From: Risungbinella massiliensis
GTDB lineage: Bacteria > Bacillota > Bacilli > Thermoactinomycetales > Thermoactinomycetaceae
Direction: 5' to 3'
Length of the DNA stretch: 64,000 nucleotides
Assembly (NCBI RefSeq): GCF_000942395.1
Contig: NZ_LN812102.1
Location: forward strand, 1,462,816 to 1,526,815
The notes below the pieces were generated by a model that searched no databases, was not told the DNA's origin, and saw only the letters and a program-made list of their open reading frames with translations. Shown in pieces: positions 18,086 to 27,543 of this stretch. The position numbers and the translations under genes were made by a program. Position 1 is the first letter of the stretch; each line of letters starts with the position of its first letter.

Positions 18086-18550
18086 CTATCTACATCCAGG
18101 AAAATCAATCTGTCGCATCGCTTCCATCAATACGACGGCCACAGAGTTAGATAAATTCATGGATCGGCTGACTGGTAGCATCGGAATACGAATCAGATGG
18201 TCCCGATTCTGCTCTAAGATCTCTTTTGACAAGCCTGCCGTCTCTTTCCCAAAAACTAGAAAGTCTCCATTTTGGTATTGTTGTTGATGATAGAACTTGT
18301 CCGCCTTGGTTGTAGCACAAAAAAAACGCCCTTCCGGATATTTCTCCTGCAATTGGGCAAAGGAATCATGATATTCAATATGTAATTCATTCCAATAATC
18401 GAGCCCAGCTCTTTTTAGCTTTTTGTCATCAATTTCAAACCCAAGAGGACGAACTAGATGAAGCTTCGCACCTGTAACGGAACATTGCCTTGCGATATTG
18501 CCAGTATTTTGTGGGATCTCAGGTTCCACCAGTACAATATGAAAAGCCAC
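18086..18550 (-). CDS. trmL: tRNA (cytidine(34)-2'-O)-methyltransferase TrmL
   Basis: A 154-residue SPOUT methyltransferase. Visible motifs are 'EPEIPQNTGNIARQC' at residues 9-23, 'LVFGKETAGLS' (motif 2) near 98-108, and 'RIPMLPVSRSMNLSNSVAVVL' (in two pieces), the trefoil-knot SAM-binding end. It methylates the ribose of position 34 in the two tRNA-Leu isoacceptors read through CAA and UAA anticodons. Two tRNA-Leu(CAA) genes, its expected substrates, lie in this same window. The length is that of the family and the gene appears intact. Confidence 0.93.
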   Translation of the reverse strand: MAFHIVLVEPEIPQNTGNIARQCSVTGAKLHLVRPLGFEIDDKKLKRAGLDYWNELHIEYHDSFAQLQEKYPEGRFFCATTKADKFYHQQQYQNGDFLVFGKETAGLSKEILEQNRDHLIRIPMLPVSRSMNLSNSVAVVLMEAMRQIDFPGCR

Positions 18551-18642
18551 CTATAAAACCCTTCCTATATATATGGTCAATTAACATACCCATTTGACTA
18601 AAGAAATGGTGATCAAAAATTGTATCTTTTTTATTCTACCCC

Positions 18643-19134
18643 TTAACCGATCTGAAAAAAAGCATATCTTGTGTTCTTTGTGTACCCAGGTGAATCTTGG
18701 TATCTCCAATATCGGGCTTGACTATCACGGGTGTGGGCATTTACCAGTGGTTCTCCGTTCTCATTAAAACCTGTTACCATCGTATTATGATTCCACTTAC
18801 CGTCTCCTTCCCAGTCGTAACAAATCACATCCCCCAAACGTAAATCAGTTGCCTTTGGAACCACTTTTACCCCATCTCTTTTTCGTAAATACCAATATAG
18901 ACTATTAGCCACCGTCCACGAATAGCTCCAGATCGCTCTTTGTCCAATTCCTCGATACCACCAACCCCTTGATTTGGACGCACTCACCTCAATCGGCATC
19001 CCACCTGCAAACAAGCATTGGGAAATAAAATTGGTACAATCATCTGAGAAACGTTTAAACTGTGGATTATAATTTTGCCAATACGTATTGGCATATGCTA
19101 CTGCTTGCTCTCGTTCATACAAAAAAGGCGCCAT
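18643..19134 (-). CDS. Amidase-domain (amidase_6) protein
   Basis: A 163-residue stand-alone amidase_6 domain. The probable catalytic cysteine is C33 in 'DDCTNFISQCL', and the histidine is in 'GKWNHNTMVTGF'. The 'WWYRG' and 'GDVICYDWEGDG' segments are typical. These NlpC/P60-like domains act on peptidoglycan or peptides in spore formers. No signal peptide is seen, so it may act inside the mother cell or forespore. It lies upstream of and divergent from the coat protein gene, which hints at a sporulation role. Substrate not known. Confidence 0.8.
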   Translation of the reverse strand: MAPFLYEREQAVAYANTYWQNYNPQFKRFSDDCTNFISQCLFAGGMPIEVSASKSRGWWYRGIGQRAIWSYSWTVANSLYWYLRKRDGVKVVPKATDLRLGDVICYDWEGDGKWNHNTMVTGFNENGEPLVNAHTRDSQARYWRYQDSPGYTKNTRYAFFQIG

Positions 19135-19280
19135 GGACTTTCCCTCCTTAGATCCTAAAAAACCCGATAGTTACTCCTTACGCATACATATGCAAGGAAA
19201 CCTATCATTCATGACATAATTTCATCCGAAATGGACACAATATCACTGTCATTCCGAAACTCGTCAGAGGAGGGTTTTCA

Positions 19281-19925
19281 ATGGATCTAACTCAACAAAC
19301 TGGTCTTAATCCAGCTCCCAATTTGCAGCAAGGTATGGTAGCTCGTAATCACAGTGGTCATGAGGTAAATGATGTTCATGAGTTGCTATCTGGAACAATC
19401 GGTGTTTTAGATCAGTACATGATGTTTCGTCAGTATGTACAATGCCAAGAACTTCTAGGGATATTGGATCGCCAATATCAGTTCATGATGGACGAATACA
19501 ACATGTTGGTTCAATGCTTCCATACTGGTCAAGACCCACAACATGGTACAAAACGCTACCAAATGCACCAAAGTAACGAAAATATTGTATATGGTATCAA
19601 ACCAGGACAACCAAAAAAACCTGCTCAATCTCTAGCAGAAATCAGTTCCCAACACATTTCCGGCTACATGCTAGGGCATGTTAAATCAATGGCAGGAATG
19701 AAAGCAGTAGCTGCTACGGAAATCACCAACCCGGTAGTTCGTCGTGTAGTAGCAGATAGTGTGCCAAACTGCATTGAAATGGCATACGAGCTCTTCTTGT
19801 ATCAAAATAAAAATGGATATTATCCATTACCGCAATACAATGAGCAAGATATGAAAATGATGCAAAATGCTTATGCACCAGCTCAAGGAATGCCACAAAT
19901 GCCTCAGCCACAAATGATGCAGTAA
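19281..19925 (+). CDS. Spore coat protein, CotF family
   Basis: A 214-residue coat protein of the CotF family (ferritin-like helices; 'DVHELLSGTIGVLDQYMMF' and 'QEYxxM'-like segments such as 'YQFMMDEYNMLVQCFHTGQ'). The tail is rich in Met, Gln and Pro ('PQMPQPQMMQ'), as often seen in coat proteins. The ribosome site GAGGAGGG lies 7 bases before the ATG. A shared terminator with ogt follows. It is expected in the outer layers of the spore. Confidence 0.85.
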   Translation: MDLTQQTGLNPAPNLQQGMVARNHSGHEVNDVHELLSGTIGVLDQYMMFRQYVQCQELLGILDRQYQFMMDEYNMLVQCFHTGQDPQHGTKRYQMHQSNENIVYGIKPGQPKKPAQSLAEISSQHISGYMLGHVKSMAGMKAVAATEITNPVVRRVVADSVPNCIEMAYELFLYQNKNGYYPLPQYNEQDMKMMQNAYAPAQGMPQMPQPQMMQ

Positions 19926-19933
19926 CAAAACAC

Positions 19934-19965
19934 AAAACGCCATCTTGCGTCAGATGGCGTTTTGT
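19934..19965. terminator. Bidirectional terminator between coat gene and ogt
   Basis: AAAACGCCATCT (19934-19945) and AGATGGCGTTTT (19952-19963) form a perfect 12-bp stem. The ogt stop codon lies inside it, so the last ogt codons are part of the stem. Confidence 0.88.
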
Positions 19966-20480
19966 ATGTCGATTCCTTCTAAACGTAAAAGATATTTCTT
20001 TTTATCCAAACCTCCACCATAGCCAACTAATGCCCCATTTGCTCCAATAACACGGTGACAGGGAACGATGATGGAGATAGGATTTTTATTATTAGCTCCA
20101 CCCACAGCACGAACTGCTTTGGGATTTTCAATTTGATTAGCAATATCTTGGTATGACCTAGTTTCCCCAAATGGTATAGTGCGAAGAGCTTCCCACACTT
20201 TCCGTTGAAAAGGGGTCCCTAATAAATCCAATTCCAGATCAAATTCTTGTCTTGCTCCGTGCATATACTCTTGTAGCTGTTTGGTAGCCTCTTGTAGCTC
20301 TAATTCATTTTGTTCCCAAGATGGCGCTATTTGATGTTTGAATAGCCACTTCTCGGCAGAAACCAAAGCAGTAGTAGATGGTGCAAAGTCGAGAAATAAC
20401 AAACCACCTTTTCCTTTACCCAAGGTCATATTTCCCCATGGACTCTTCCACTCAGACCAATAAATGCGCTGCTTATTCAC
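19950..20480 (-). CDS. ogt: Methylated-DNA--protein-cysteine methyltransferase
   Basis: A 176-residue O6-alkylguanine-DNA alkyltransferase. The acceptor cysteine is C141 in '[10 protein letters not shown]', with '[19 protein letters not shown]' and '[11 protein letters not shown]' upstream, all standard for Ogt. It repairs O6-methylguanine by moving the alkyl group to itself. The start is GTG at 20480, which overlaps the queG stop (GTGA); although the frame is open further upstream, that stretch lies inside queG. It is cotranscribed with queG. Its end lies in the shared terminator with the coat gene. Confidence 0.92.
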   Translation of the reverse strand: MNKQRIYWSEWKSPWGNMTLGKGKGGLLFLDFAPSTTALVSAEKWLFKHQIAPSWEQNELELQEATKQLQEYMHGARQEFDLELDLLGTPFQRKVWEALRTIPFGETRSYQDIANQIENPKAVRAVGGANNKNPISIIVPCHRVIGANGALVGYGGGLDKKKYLLRLEGIDIQNAI

Positions 20481-21631
20481 CGATGCCCCCAGCCTTCCTC
20501 GGCTAATGCCTTTTGAATCTCCTCTAGGACTATACTCTCTTTTTCCAGCTCCAACTGAGTTTCCAAGATCTCTCTCGCCTTTGTGGTGCCAATTCGTCCA
20601 AGTGCATAGGCTGCGGTTCCACGAATAACCGGTCGTGGATCTTCCACAAGACACGTTCTCAGTTCTGGAATTGCCGTCTGATCACGAAAATGCCCCAATG
20701 CTAGTATCGCATTTCGTTGTATTGGCTTTTTCCCTCTCCAGGATCCAGCCATCTCACCATATTGCTCTTTAAACTCTCGGTTACTCATGTTCAAAAGCGG
20801 CTTTAGTAGAGGTTTGACCTTTTCTGGGTCAGGTGTAAGTTCAACATGGTGTGAAAAATCACGTTTTCTGTTCTTGGGACAAACCACTTGACAAGTATCG
20901 CAGCCATACAAACGATTTCCGATCTTAGTACGATATTCATCTGGTAACATATCTTTCGTTTGCGTCAAGTAAGCAATACAAGATTTTGCATTTAAAACAC
21001 CCGGCTCCACAATGGCATTGGTGGGACAAGCATCAATACAGATGGTACAATCTCCGCATTGATCGGCAATTGGCTCATCTGGAGGTAAATAAACATCCGT
21101 TATCATTTCTCCAAGATAAACCCAAGAGCCAAATTCTTCTGTGATCAAGGAGGTATTTTTTCCTGACCATCCGATTCCAGCTCGCTCTGCCACCGCTCGA
21201 TCAGACAACACACCTGTATCCACCATGGATTCTACGACTGCATCTGGTACAATCTCCTGTAAATACTCTCCTAACTTCTGCAATTTCCGACGTAAGACAT
21301 GATGATAGTCCTCTCCCCAAGAAGCCCGGGCAAAAATCCCTCGATATGATCCCGGTTTAGAGACGGGAGCATTATGCAAGCGTGATGGATAGGCAATCGC
21401 AATCGCAATAATCGATTTCGCCTTTGGCATCGTTTTCTTGGGCACCACCCGTTTTTCGATATCCTTCTCTTCAAATCCCGATTGGTATTGGCGTTCCTGC
21501 TGTAAACGAAGCCATTCACGCAATTGATCAAAAGGATCTGCTGACGTAAACCCGATTTTATCAATTCCGATCTCTTTCGCTTTTGCTTGCATCAATTCTT
21601 TTAATTCCTCAGGAGTATACTTTGTTGTCAT
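20477..21631 (-). CDS. queG: Epoxyqueuosine reductase QueG with HEAT repeats
   Basis: About 384 residues. The cobalamin-dependent reductase core is followed by two 4Fe-4S clusters ('[16 protein letters not shown]' and '[12 protein letters not shown]') and, at the C-terminus, HEAT-like repeats ('[10 protein letters not shown]', '[12 protein letters not shown]'). It carries out the last step of queuosine synthesis on tRNA, epoxyqueuosine to queuosine. The start is ATG at 21631, six bases after AGGAGGTG; an upstream GTG overlaps that site. It is followed by ogt with a 4-base overlap. Confidence 0.94.
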   Translation of the reverse strand: MTTKYTPEELKELMQAKAKEIGIDKIGFTSADPFDQLREWLRLQQERQYQSGFEEKDIEKRVVPKKTMPKAKSIIAIAIAYPSRLHNAPVSKPGSYRGIFARASWGEDYHHVLRRKLQKLGEYLQEIVPDAVVESMVDTGVLSDRAVAERAGIGWSGKNTSLITEEFGSWVYLGEMITDVYLPPDEPIADQCGDCTICIDACPTNAIVEPGVLNAKSCIAYLTQTKDMLPDEYRTKIGNRLYGCDTCQVVCPKNRKRDFSHHVELTPDPEKVKPLLKPLLNMSNREFKEQYGEMAGSWRGKKPIQRNAILALGHFRDQTAIPELRTCLVEDPRPVIRGTAAYALGRIGTTKAREILETQLELEKESIVLEEIQKALAEEGWGHR

Positions 21632-21739
21632 CACTCCCACCTCCTATTCTAGCTGGATTGGTAGTCCAACATCCGTCTTTCCTATTTTGTGTTGAACACA
21701 TCTTGACTATTTTACCAAAAAAGAACATATGTTTCCATT

Positions 21740-22153
21740 TTAATCTCTAGGAACAGCTGCTCTTGCCAGTTCATCACAACGATTGTTCCAGACATCATCA
21801 CTATGTCCTTTTACTTTAATAAACTCGACTTCATGTTGTCTTACCAACGCTAGTAGCTCTTTCCAGAGATCCGGATTCTTTTTAAATCCTTCTCTTTCCC
21901 ATTTTACATACCATTTCTGATGAAAACAGTTGACAATGTAGGCGCTGTCTGAATGAATTTTTACCTTACAACGTTCTTTTAGTGCCTTTAGCGCCTCAAT
22001 CACTGCTTGTAGCTCCATTCGGTTGTTGGTCGTCTCCTTTTCTCCACCACTCAGTTCTTTCTTGTGATCCTGATAGAACAGGACCGCAGCCCAGCCTCCC
22101 GGACCTGGATTATAGGAACAAGCTCCGTCTGTGTAGACAGTAATCTCTTTCAT
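21740..22153 (-). CDS. rnhA: Ribonuclease HI
   Basis: A 137-residue type 1 RNase H. The catalytic set is complete: D9 in 'YTDGACSYNPGPGGW', E47 in 'NNRMELQAV', D69 in 'IHSDSAYIVN', H117 in 'VKGHSDD' and D127 in 'NRCDELARAA'. It degrades RNA in RNA-DNA hybrids. The start is ATG at 22153 with AAAGGGG upstream. It stands alone and is divergent from the HAD pair. Confidence 0.93.
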   Translation of the reverse strand: MKEITVYTDGACSYNPGPGGWAAVLFYQDHKKELSGGEKETTNNRMELQAVIEALKALKERCKVKIHSDSAYIVNCFHQKWYVKWEREGFKKNPDLWKELLALVRQHEVEFIKVKGHSDDVWNNRCDELARAAVPRD

Positions 22154-22277
22154 GAAGTAAACCCCTTTCTTTTGTACCCCATTTACCAATTCTTTGAGAG
22201 ATGTTTACATCCTTTGCCATGCGAAACTTTTGTTTTTCTGCTAATCTATTGTTAGTGAATAGAAGGAGGAGAACATT

Positions 22278-23108
22278 ATGCAGAACTTAACTACTCGTTT
22301 TCTCGTCTCCGATTTAGACGATACTTTGTTATCTAGCGATAAAACCATTTCTGAGTCAAATAAAGCTAGTATTGATCAATTCCGTAAAGCAGGTGGGCAA
22401 TTCACCATCGCTACAGGTCGTTGTGTGCCAGAAGCACTGGAATATATTAAAGAACTAAATTTATCTCTACCTGCCATTCTAGGCAATGGTGCTGTAACCT
22501 ATGAGCCAGCTACTGATGAACTTAATATCTTAGATCAACTATCAGAAGAAACGGTTCACCATATTTTGGAACATGGCACCAACCGTCCTCCTCAATCTGA
22601 TATTTTGATCTACACACCGACTGAAATATATACTGCCGATCTTCGTTATCTAGATCTACAAGATTTCCAAAACTACTATAGCAAAATTGAGGTTCTCCCA
22701 TCCTTTACTGAACTACCAAAAGATGAACCGATTCTTAAAATTGTACTAGTATCTGATCCGAATGAAATGAATCTCGTCTGGGATTGGGCAAATCAAATGG
22801 ATCAACCTGTAGATTATGTACTATCATCTGAACGGTACTTTGAAATCTTGCCAAAAAATGTGTCTAAGGGTAACGCAGTACTCCAACTATTAGACCGCTT
22901 GCAAATCCCAAAAGAAGAGGCTGCTGCAGTAGGCGATCATATGAACGACCTCTCCATGCTATCTCTAGTAGGCAAAGCATTCGCTGTTGCCAATGCTCAT
23001 CCAACTACGATCCAAACGGCAGACCACGTGATCCCATCCAACAACGAATCTGCCATTCATCATATCATCCAGGAATACCTGCTCCAAGATCTAAAAGAAG
23101 TAAATTAA
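22278..23108 (+). CDS. Cof-type HAD phosphatase, first of a tandem pair
   Basis: A 276-residue Cof/YidA-type HAD phosphatase. Motif I is 'FLVSDLDDTLLSSDKTIS', motif II 'TIATGR', and the late acidic motif 'AAVGDHMNDLSMLSLVG', with a C2 cap between. The next gene is a paralogue with many identical stretches ('GGQFTIATGR', 'HAI/VPSNNE' ends), so the pair arose by tandem duplication. The ribosome site AAGGAGGAG precedes the ATG. Substrates of such proteins are sugar phosphates or flavin/pyridoxal phosphates; which one is unknown. Confidence 0.86.
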   Translation: MQNLTTRFLVSDLDDTLLSSDKTISESNKASIDQFRKAGGQFTIATGRCVPEALEYIKELNLSLPAILGNGAVTYEPATDELNILDQLSEETVHHILEHGTNRPPQSDILIYTPTEIYTADLRYLDLQDFQNYYSKIEVLPSFTELPKDEPILKIVLVSDPNEMNLVWDWANQMDQPVDYVLSSERYFEILPKNVSKGNAVLQLLDRLQIPKEEAAAVGDHMNDLSMLSLVGKAFAVANAHPTTIQTADHVIPSNNESAIHHIIQEYLLQDLKEVN

Positions 23109-23110
23109 AA

Positions 23111-23140
23111 AAGCAAGGCACGGCAATCGTCGTGCTTTTC
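23111..23140 (+). terminator. Weak hairpin between the paired HAD genes
   Basis: GCACG and CGTGC pair around a short loop, followed by TTTT. It may only lower read-through to the second gene, which has its own ribosome site (AAAGGAGAG). Confidence 0.55.
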
Positions 23141-23163
23141 TGCTGTTAAAAGGAGAGAACAAA

Positions 23164-23976
23164 ATGATCCCCCTTCTGGTTTCTGATCTAGACGATACGC
23201 TGTTGACTAGTGACAAAACAATCTCCCCGAAAAACAAAGCCAGTATTGAGGCTTTTCGTCAAGCGGGTGGGCAATTCACCATTGCAACGGGGCGTAATTT
23301 GTACGAATCGATCCGGTACATCAAAGAACTAGAACTTACCATTCCAGCCATTTTGGCAAATGGATCTCTCCTCTATGATCCACTGACCAAAGAGACTACG
23401 ATCCTAAATCAATTAGATCGAAAACTCGTCCAAGATCTCTACACTCAAACATCTTTATTACCAAAAGAAGTAGATTTTTTGATCTACTCAACAGAAATAA
23501 TCTATGGATGCGACTTGCAATTCATTAACCAAGATGTAGCAAAAATGTATGATATACGATTAGAAATCTTGGATCAAATCACTTTCCTACCCAATGTGCC
23601 TATTCTGAAACTTGTGGGATTTTCGATGACTCATCTAGAACAATTGCGTAGTTGGACTGAGACGTTGACCCTCCCTATTGAGGCAGCTCAATCGTCTGAT
23701 CGTGCTATTGAAATTCTGCCAATTGGCGTAAACAAAGGAAGCGCACTAGAGCTATTGGTTAAAAGACTAGGACTCTCTTTGGACCACGTAGCAGCGGTAG
23801 GCGATCAACTAAACGATCTTTCCATGTTACGCAAAGTAGGACATTCTTTTGCTGTGGCGAACGCCAATCCACTGACAATCCAAACAGCCAAGCAAATTGT
23901 ACCTTCCCATAATGAAGATGCGATTCATCATATCATTCAAGAATATCTCACCCAGACATCGGAAAAGGCCGAGTAA
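23164..23976 (+). CDS. Cof-type HAD phosphatase, second of a tandem pair
   Basis: A 270-residue paralogue of the preceding protein. Motif I is 'LVSDLDDTLLTSDKTISPKN', motif II 'FTIATGRN', motif III lysine in 'NKGSALELL', and motif IV 'AAVGDQLNDLSMLRKVG'. The C-terminus 'HNEDAIHHIIQEYLTQ' is nearly the same as that of its partner. Both copies keep all catalytic residues, so the second has not decayed; the caps differ most, which suggests substrate divergence. Confidence 0.86.
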   Translation: MIPLLVSDLDDTLLTSDKTISPKNKASIEAFRQAGGQFTIATGRNLYESIRYIKELELTIPAILANGSLLYDPLTKETTILNQLDRKLVQDLYTQTSLLPKEVDFLIYSTEIIYGCDLQFINQDVAKMYDIRLEILDQITFLPNVPILKLVGFSMTHLEQLRSWTETLTLPIEAAQSSDRAIEILPIGVNKGSALELLVKRLGLSLDHVAAVGDQLNDLSMLRKVGHSFAVANANPLTIQTAKQIVPSHNEDAIHHIIQEYLTQTSEKAE

Positions 23977-23983
23977 GAAATAC

Positions 23984-24028
23984 AAAAAGACCTGTTTAGC
24001 ACGAAAAAGTTGCTGACAGGTCTTTTTT
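23984..24028 (+). terminator. Terminator after the HAD pair
   Basis: AAAAAGACCTGT (23984-23995) pairs with ACAGGTCTTTTT (24016-24027) around a 20-base loop, with the T-run in the right arm. Confidence 0.88.
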
Positions 24029-24040
24029 ATCTAAATTCTC

Positions 24041-24253
24041 TTAGGGATTATCGGGATCATCCCAAAATCCTTGATTATTCGATGTAGGATTATTAATAAT
24101 ACCAAGTAACACCAAGATTCCAAGAATACTATCCACAATGCTATCGTACTGTTCTTCGACAAGGTCGATTCCAAAGGCACGGAGTACCATCAAAACAAGA
24201 GAAGCTACCGCAATCCATAAACCATAATTGCGTAAACGCTGTTTAATACGCAA
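24041..24253 (-). CDS. Phage phi-LC3-type holin-like small membrane protein
   Basis: A 70-residue protein with two membrane segments (about residues 11-28 and 40-54) and the family ending 'ILGILVLLGIINNPTS', followed by an acidic tail 'DDPDNP'. It begins with TTG after AAGGAGGG. Phi-LC3 holins make lesions in the membrane for endolysin release, but bacilli also carry stray copies. It lies beside the 3' end of a tRNA-Leu gene, a common phage attachment site, so it may be a relic of a prophage. No endolysin is adjacent. From 24254 to 24406 no gene is seen. Confidence 0.75.
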   Translation of the reverse strand: MRIKQRLRNYGLWIAVASLVLMVLRAFGIDLVEEQYDSIVDSILGILVLLGIINNPTSNNQGFWDDPDNP

Positions 24254-24406
24254 GGCCTCATCCCTCCTTCTTCAATGTTCCGGATATCCTATGAAGGAGG
24301 ACAAAGAAGTGATAATACTTTCGCCTATGAAACCAACAACTCCACTCACCACTATGAATAGAGTAGATAGATTAGCAAACACCTTATTCCACACCAACAA
24401 CTAGAA

Positions 24407-24442
24407 AAAAGACCTCCAACATTATTGTTGAAGGTCCTTTGG
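24407..24442 (-). terminator. Terminator of tRNA-Leu
   Basis: On the minus strand, GACCTTCAACA and TGTTGGAGGTC form a stem followed by TTTTTT, directly after the tRNA 3' end. Confidence 0.75.
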
Positions 24443-24444
24443 GA

Positions 24445-24525
24445 TACCTGAGGCCGGACTTGAACCGGCACGCCTCGCGGCACCGCATTTTGAGTGCGGC
24501 GTGTCTGCCATTCCACCACTCAGGC
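24445..24525 (-). tRNA. trnL-CAA: tRNA-Leu (CAA)
   Basis: A class II cloverleaf with GCCTGAG/CTCAGGT acceptor arms, anticodon stem CCGCA/TGCGG around loop CTCAAAA (anticodon CAA), a long variable arm and T-arm CCGGTTCAAGTCCGG. The 3' CCA is not encoded. Its 3' end faces the holin gene. Confidence 0.95.
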
Positions 24526-24724
24526 TCAATGAATTGACGAATATTATTTTATGATAGTTTGATGATGAAGTCAATAATCACTTTCTATTATTTCACCTTA
24601 ATCGCAAATCTATTTCTTATGATCATGATTCATAAAATAGAAAAGAAGCTGAGAACGATCCTCAGTCTTCTTCATACAGAGTAATATAATTAAAAGTTTG
24701 TTGCTATCCATATCTTTGAACCTC

Positions 24725-25290
24725 CTCCACCTACGCTACGCTAAGAGGTTGGGGATTCTTGGGTGACTGTACTGGATTCCGTTTGCTTTTCCATCTTGGT
24801 CGGTCATTTTGTTTTTGGAAAAAACGCCGAAAAGCGTCAGTTAAGTTCTTTAACGAGTTTTGGAGAGAAGTGGAGTCTACTTCTCGTAACCATTCCTTTT
24901 CTTTTTTGAGTTGTGTCAACAAACGAGAACAAATAGGATAGGTGAGTCCTTTCTTCGTTTCTCGATAGGCTTCTTGCCATTTGGCTAAGAAATGATTAAA
25001 AACAAAGCGACTACAACCGATCGATTGATGGATGAATCGGACTAGTTCCTTAGTAGGGTAGACCCGAAACTGAAAGGCCTTATGCATTGGAATTCACCTT
25101 CCTATAAGCAGTTGAAAGTATTTTAAAACTTTTCAGAATAATGTTCATGACGATCGGGAGGATCAAGAAATTCATGAAGGAAAAAACACCAAAATAGGTC
25201 GGACTTACGGGAGGGTAGAAGCCCTCCCTCGTCCGACGCAGATTCATCTCCCACTTTCGCTACGCTTAGAAGTGGGAGTATTCTCCGCTA
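24725..25290 (-). mobile_element. Internally deleted IS200/IS605-type element
   Basis: Both ends carry the folded, imperfect palindromes of this family. The right-hand end (25230-25290) has CTCCCACTT/AAGTGGGAG around an AGCGTAGCG-containing loop. The left-hand end (24728-24760) has ACCT/AGGT around the same AGCGTAGCG core. A further double hairpin (25199-25236, with GGGAGGG/CCCTCCC inside GTCGGA/TCCGAC) lies near the right end. No TnpA gene is present, and tnpB keeps only its N-terminal part, so mobility would require a transposase in trans. Confidence 0.7.
24731..25087 (-). pseudogene. tnpB: TnpB N-terminal fragment
   Basis: The frame encodes 118 residues of the roughly 370 of TnpB: 'FQFRVYPTKELVRFIHQSIG', 'SRFVFNHFLAKWQE', 'STSLQNSLKNLTDAFRRFF' and 'RPRWKSKR' are the N-terminal helix-turn-helix and wedge parts. 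The coding sequence then runs straight into the element's end, so the RuvC nuclease domain and zinc finger are missing. It cannot be an active RNA-guided nuclease. The break is an internal deletion, since both element ends remain. Confidence 0.82.
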
Positions 25291-25353
25291 TAATAAATAA
25301 ACGCCAAGAGATTTGCTCTACTTGTCCAGGAGTTTCCAAAAAATTATATTCTA

Positions 25354-27197
25354 TTATTTGGCTCCAGACCTCATTGGCTTTTTCTCCTCATCTTCTAACA
25401 CTAACATCGTAAACTCCTCCTCTTCAGGTCTCAAAGGAAGATCGGTCACCCAATTTACCCGTGGTAGATCATTCCACTGGGGCTCTTTAAAATAATAGAG
25501 CTTGTCCAAATACATTGGATAACGACCTGCTTGGAAGACAACCAATTTATCTCGGTCCATCCGTTGAAGTTCATCGGCAGTCATTACTCTGCGCTGAGTA
25601 AAATGGACGCTCTGACCTTCACTTGATCGACCACTATCACTCTCCGAGGAACTTTTGGAATGAATCAATAATGTCGTTTCTCCGAGTTTGCTAGAAAAGT
25701 ACTCCGCAGTGCTAAATTCATTAGAACCGAGGAAACAGATCGTATCACATGAGGCGATTATCGTTTTCCATTTTTCGTACCCTTTTTCTAATTGGTCTAG
25801 GTCTTGGAAAATACAGACTAGTGAAATTCCTCTACTCCGCATGGTAGTAATCTTCTGTTCTAAATCATAAATCGGTGCTACGTTAGCCATCTCATCGATA
25901 AGAAACCGAACTGGAACCTCAAGGGACAATTCATCTTTAGCTCCTGCCTGTGTATACAATACCTGAAATGCTTGTCCAATCAATAAAGATGGGAGTAAAT
26001 TATAAGTTGTATCGTAATCTGGCATCAAAATAAACAATGCCGTCTTTTTACGTCCTAGATTACCTAAATCAAAATCACTTGTAGCGGTGAGCCGTGATAC
26101 CCCTTTTGACGTCCAATGTTGTAATCTGGAACCTAGTCCCATAATGATCGAGGTGCGAGTATTGTCTGAACGACAGCTTTTAAAAACCTCAAACATCGTC
26201 TGTGCTTCGGACTCCTTGGGCAATTCTTCAAATAAACTATTAATTATCTGCTTTTTCCCGCCTGCAATAATACCTAAATTGTAAATACTCCTCAAGTGCT
26301 GCTCTTCTTTGGGAAGCACTTCCTTTACATATAGTATCAAGGCACATAAATAAGCTTTTTCCGCTTTCTCCCAGAATGGATCAGAGCTTTTTTCTCCATC
26401 TGTATTCGTAATAATCGTATTAGCCAACTGCATTGCTTGTTCGGTCGTATGTACATAATCTAACGGATTATATCGCCCAGATTTGCGAAAACCTTCGTTT
26501 TGTTCCCCTGTCAAAAGATTAAATACTACTACTTCATAACCCAATTCTTTGAGTCGAGCCAATGTGAGATTGTAGAGCTCTCCTTTGGGATCGGTTAAGA
26601 TCATCGAATGACCTAATTGTTCCGATGTATAAAGAATATTAGGAATAACATAACCACTCGTTTTTCCACTACCAGGAGACCCGAACGTCATAATGTTCTG
26701 ATTTAGTCGGCCATTAATCGGATGAATAATTCTCTGTTTCTTCAGTCCAATCCGAGTTATTCCTAAGATAAATCCATTGGGATCTCTTGTGTATTGTTTT
26801 TTCATCTCCAACTTACTCGCCCAACGAGAACTCCCGTGACTTCCATAATCAGATGCGTCTTCTTGGGTAAATCGTCCCCAGCGAAATTTCTCCTTTACAT
26901 AACGCCATACCGCCCCAACTACCAATAATCCCAGCAATGGTAATTGTACTTTGAAGGAAATAAGATGGTATGTACTTGGTTCCAAATTGGATCGGTTTCA
27001 GAACCTACAAATAGCTCCCATATGTTTGTTAAGGTAATGTACTGTGAGATCATCGTAATACCATCTATTCCTTTTGCATCAAAAAGTACCTTTATACCGA
27101 TCATCAGCCTGATATTGATACTCAACAAAAAAACGTAGACAAATAATACAGCGAACGGAAATAACTTCCATTTCCAACCGCTATTCCATGAATACAT
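25354..27197 (-). pseudogene. VirD4/TraG-type coupling protein, frameshifted, no other transfer genes
   Basis: The main frame (TTG at 26985 to 25354, 543 residues) is a conjugative coupling ATPase. It has Walker A 'TFGSPGSGKTSGYVIPN', 'LTDPKGELYN', Walker B 'FLIDEMANVAP' and 'FQDLDQLEKGYEKW'. The expected N-terminal membrane segment lies in another frame just upstream (start ATG 27197 with AAGGAAAGAA; 'LFPFAVLFVYVFLLSINIRL'). The two overlap and join near 26975 by a frameshift. Joined, they give a normal-length VirD4 with two membrane spans. No relaxase, VirB4 or other type IV secretion gene is within the window. Expression as two coupled polypeptides is possible but less likely than decay. 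Confidence 0.78.
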
Positions 27198-27334
27198 TTC
27201 TTTCCTTCTTTCTCTATAACAGTCTATCATCTGCACCAAATATCTAGATTTTCCGTTGTACAGAATTTTGGAATAAATATACTTATCTATTTTACTAGAA
27301 AAAACAATCTCGCGTTTATCCATTTCAAAAGTGA

Positions 27335-27381
27335 GACAAAAGAAAGAGTAGTCCTCTATGAAGACTACTCTTTCTTTTGTC
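27335..27381. repeat. Perfect 19-bp inverted repeat
   Basis: GACAAAAGAAAGAGTAGTC (27335-27353) recurs inverted as GACTACTCTTTCTTTTGTC (27363-27381) around a 9-base loop. It lies upstream of virD4 and probably acts as a terminator although no T-run follows the stem. From 27382 to 27543 nothing else is seen. Confidence 0.6.
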
Positions 27382-27543
27382 CCATCGTTTGACAACAGGA
27401 CAGGGACTATTCCACACTCCGAAAATTACTACAAAAAGCCTACCTTACCTAAAATCATCAGGTAGATCTTTCATGTAGTATCATAACTGGATGCAAATTA
27501 TAAAATTCAGTCATTTGATTCCCGACAATACATAAAACTTTTA

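Noticed and set aside
22278-23108. Tandem HAD genes as an assembly duplication
   Set aside because: The two copies differ at many positions spread along their length, so they are true paralogues.
24731-25290. Active TnpB RNA-guided nuclease
   Set aside because: Only the N-terminal ~110 residues remain; the RuvC domain is absent.
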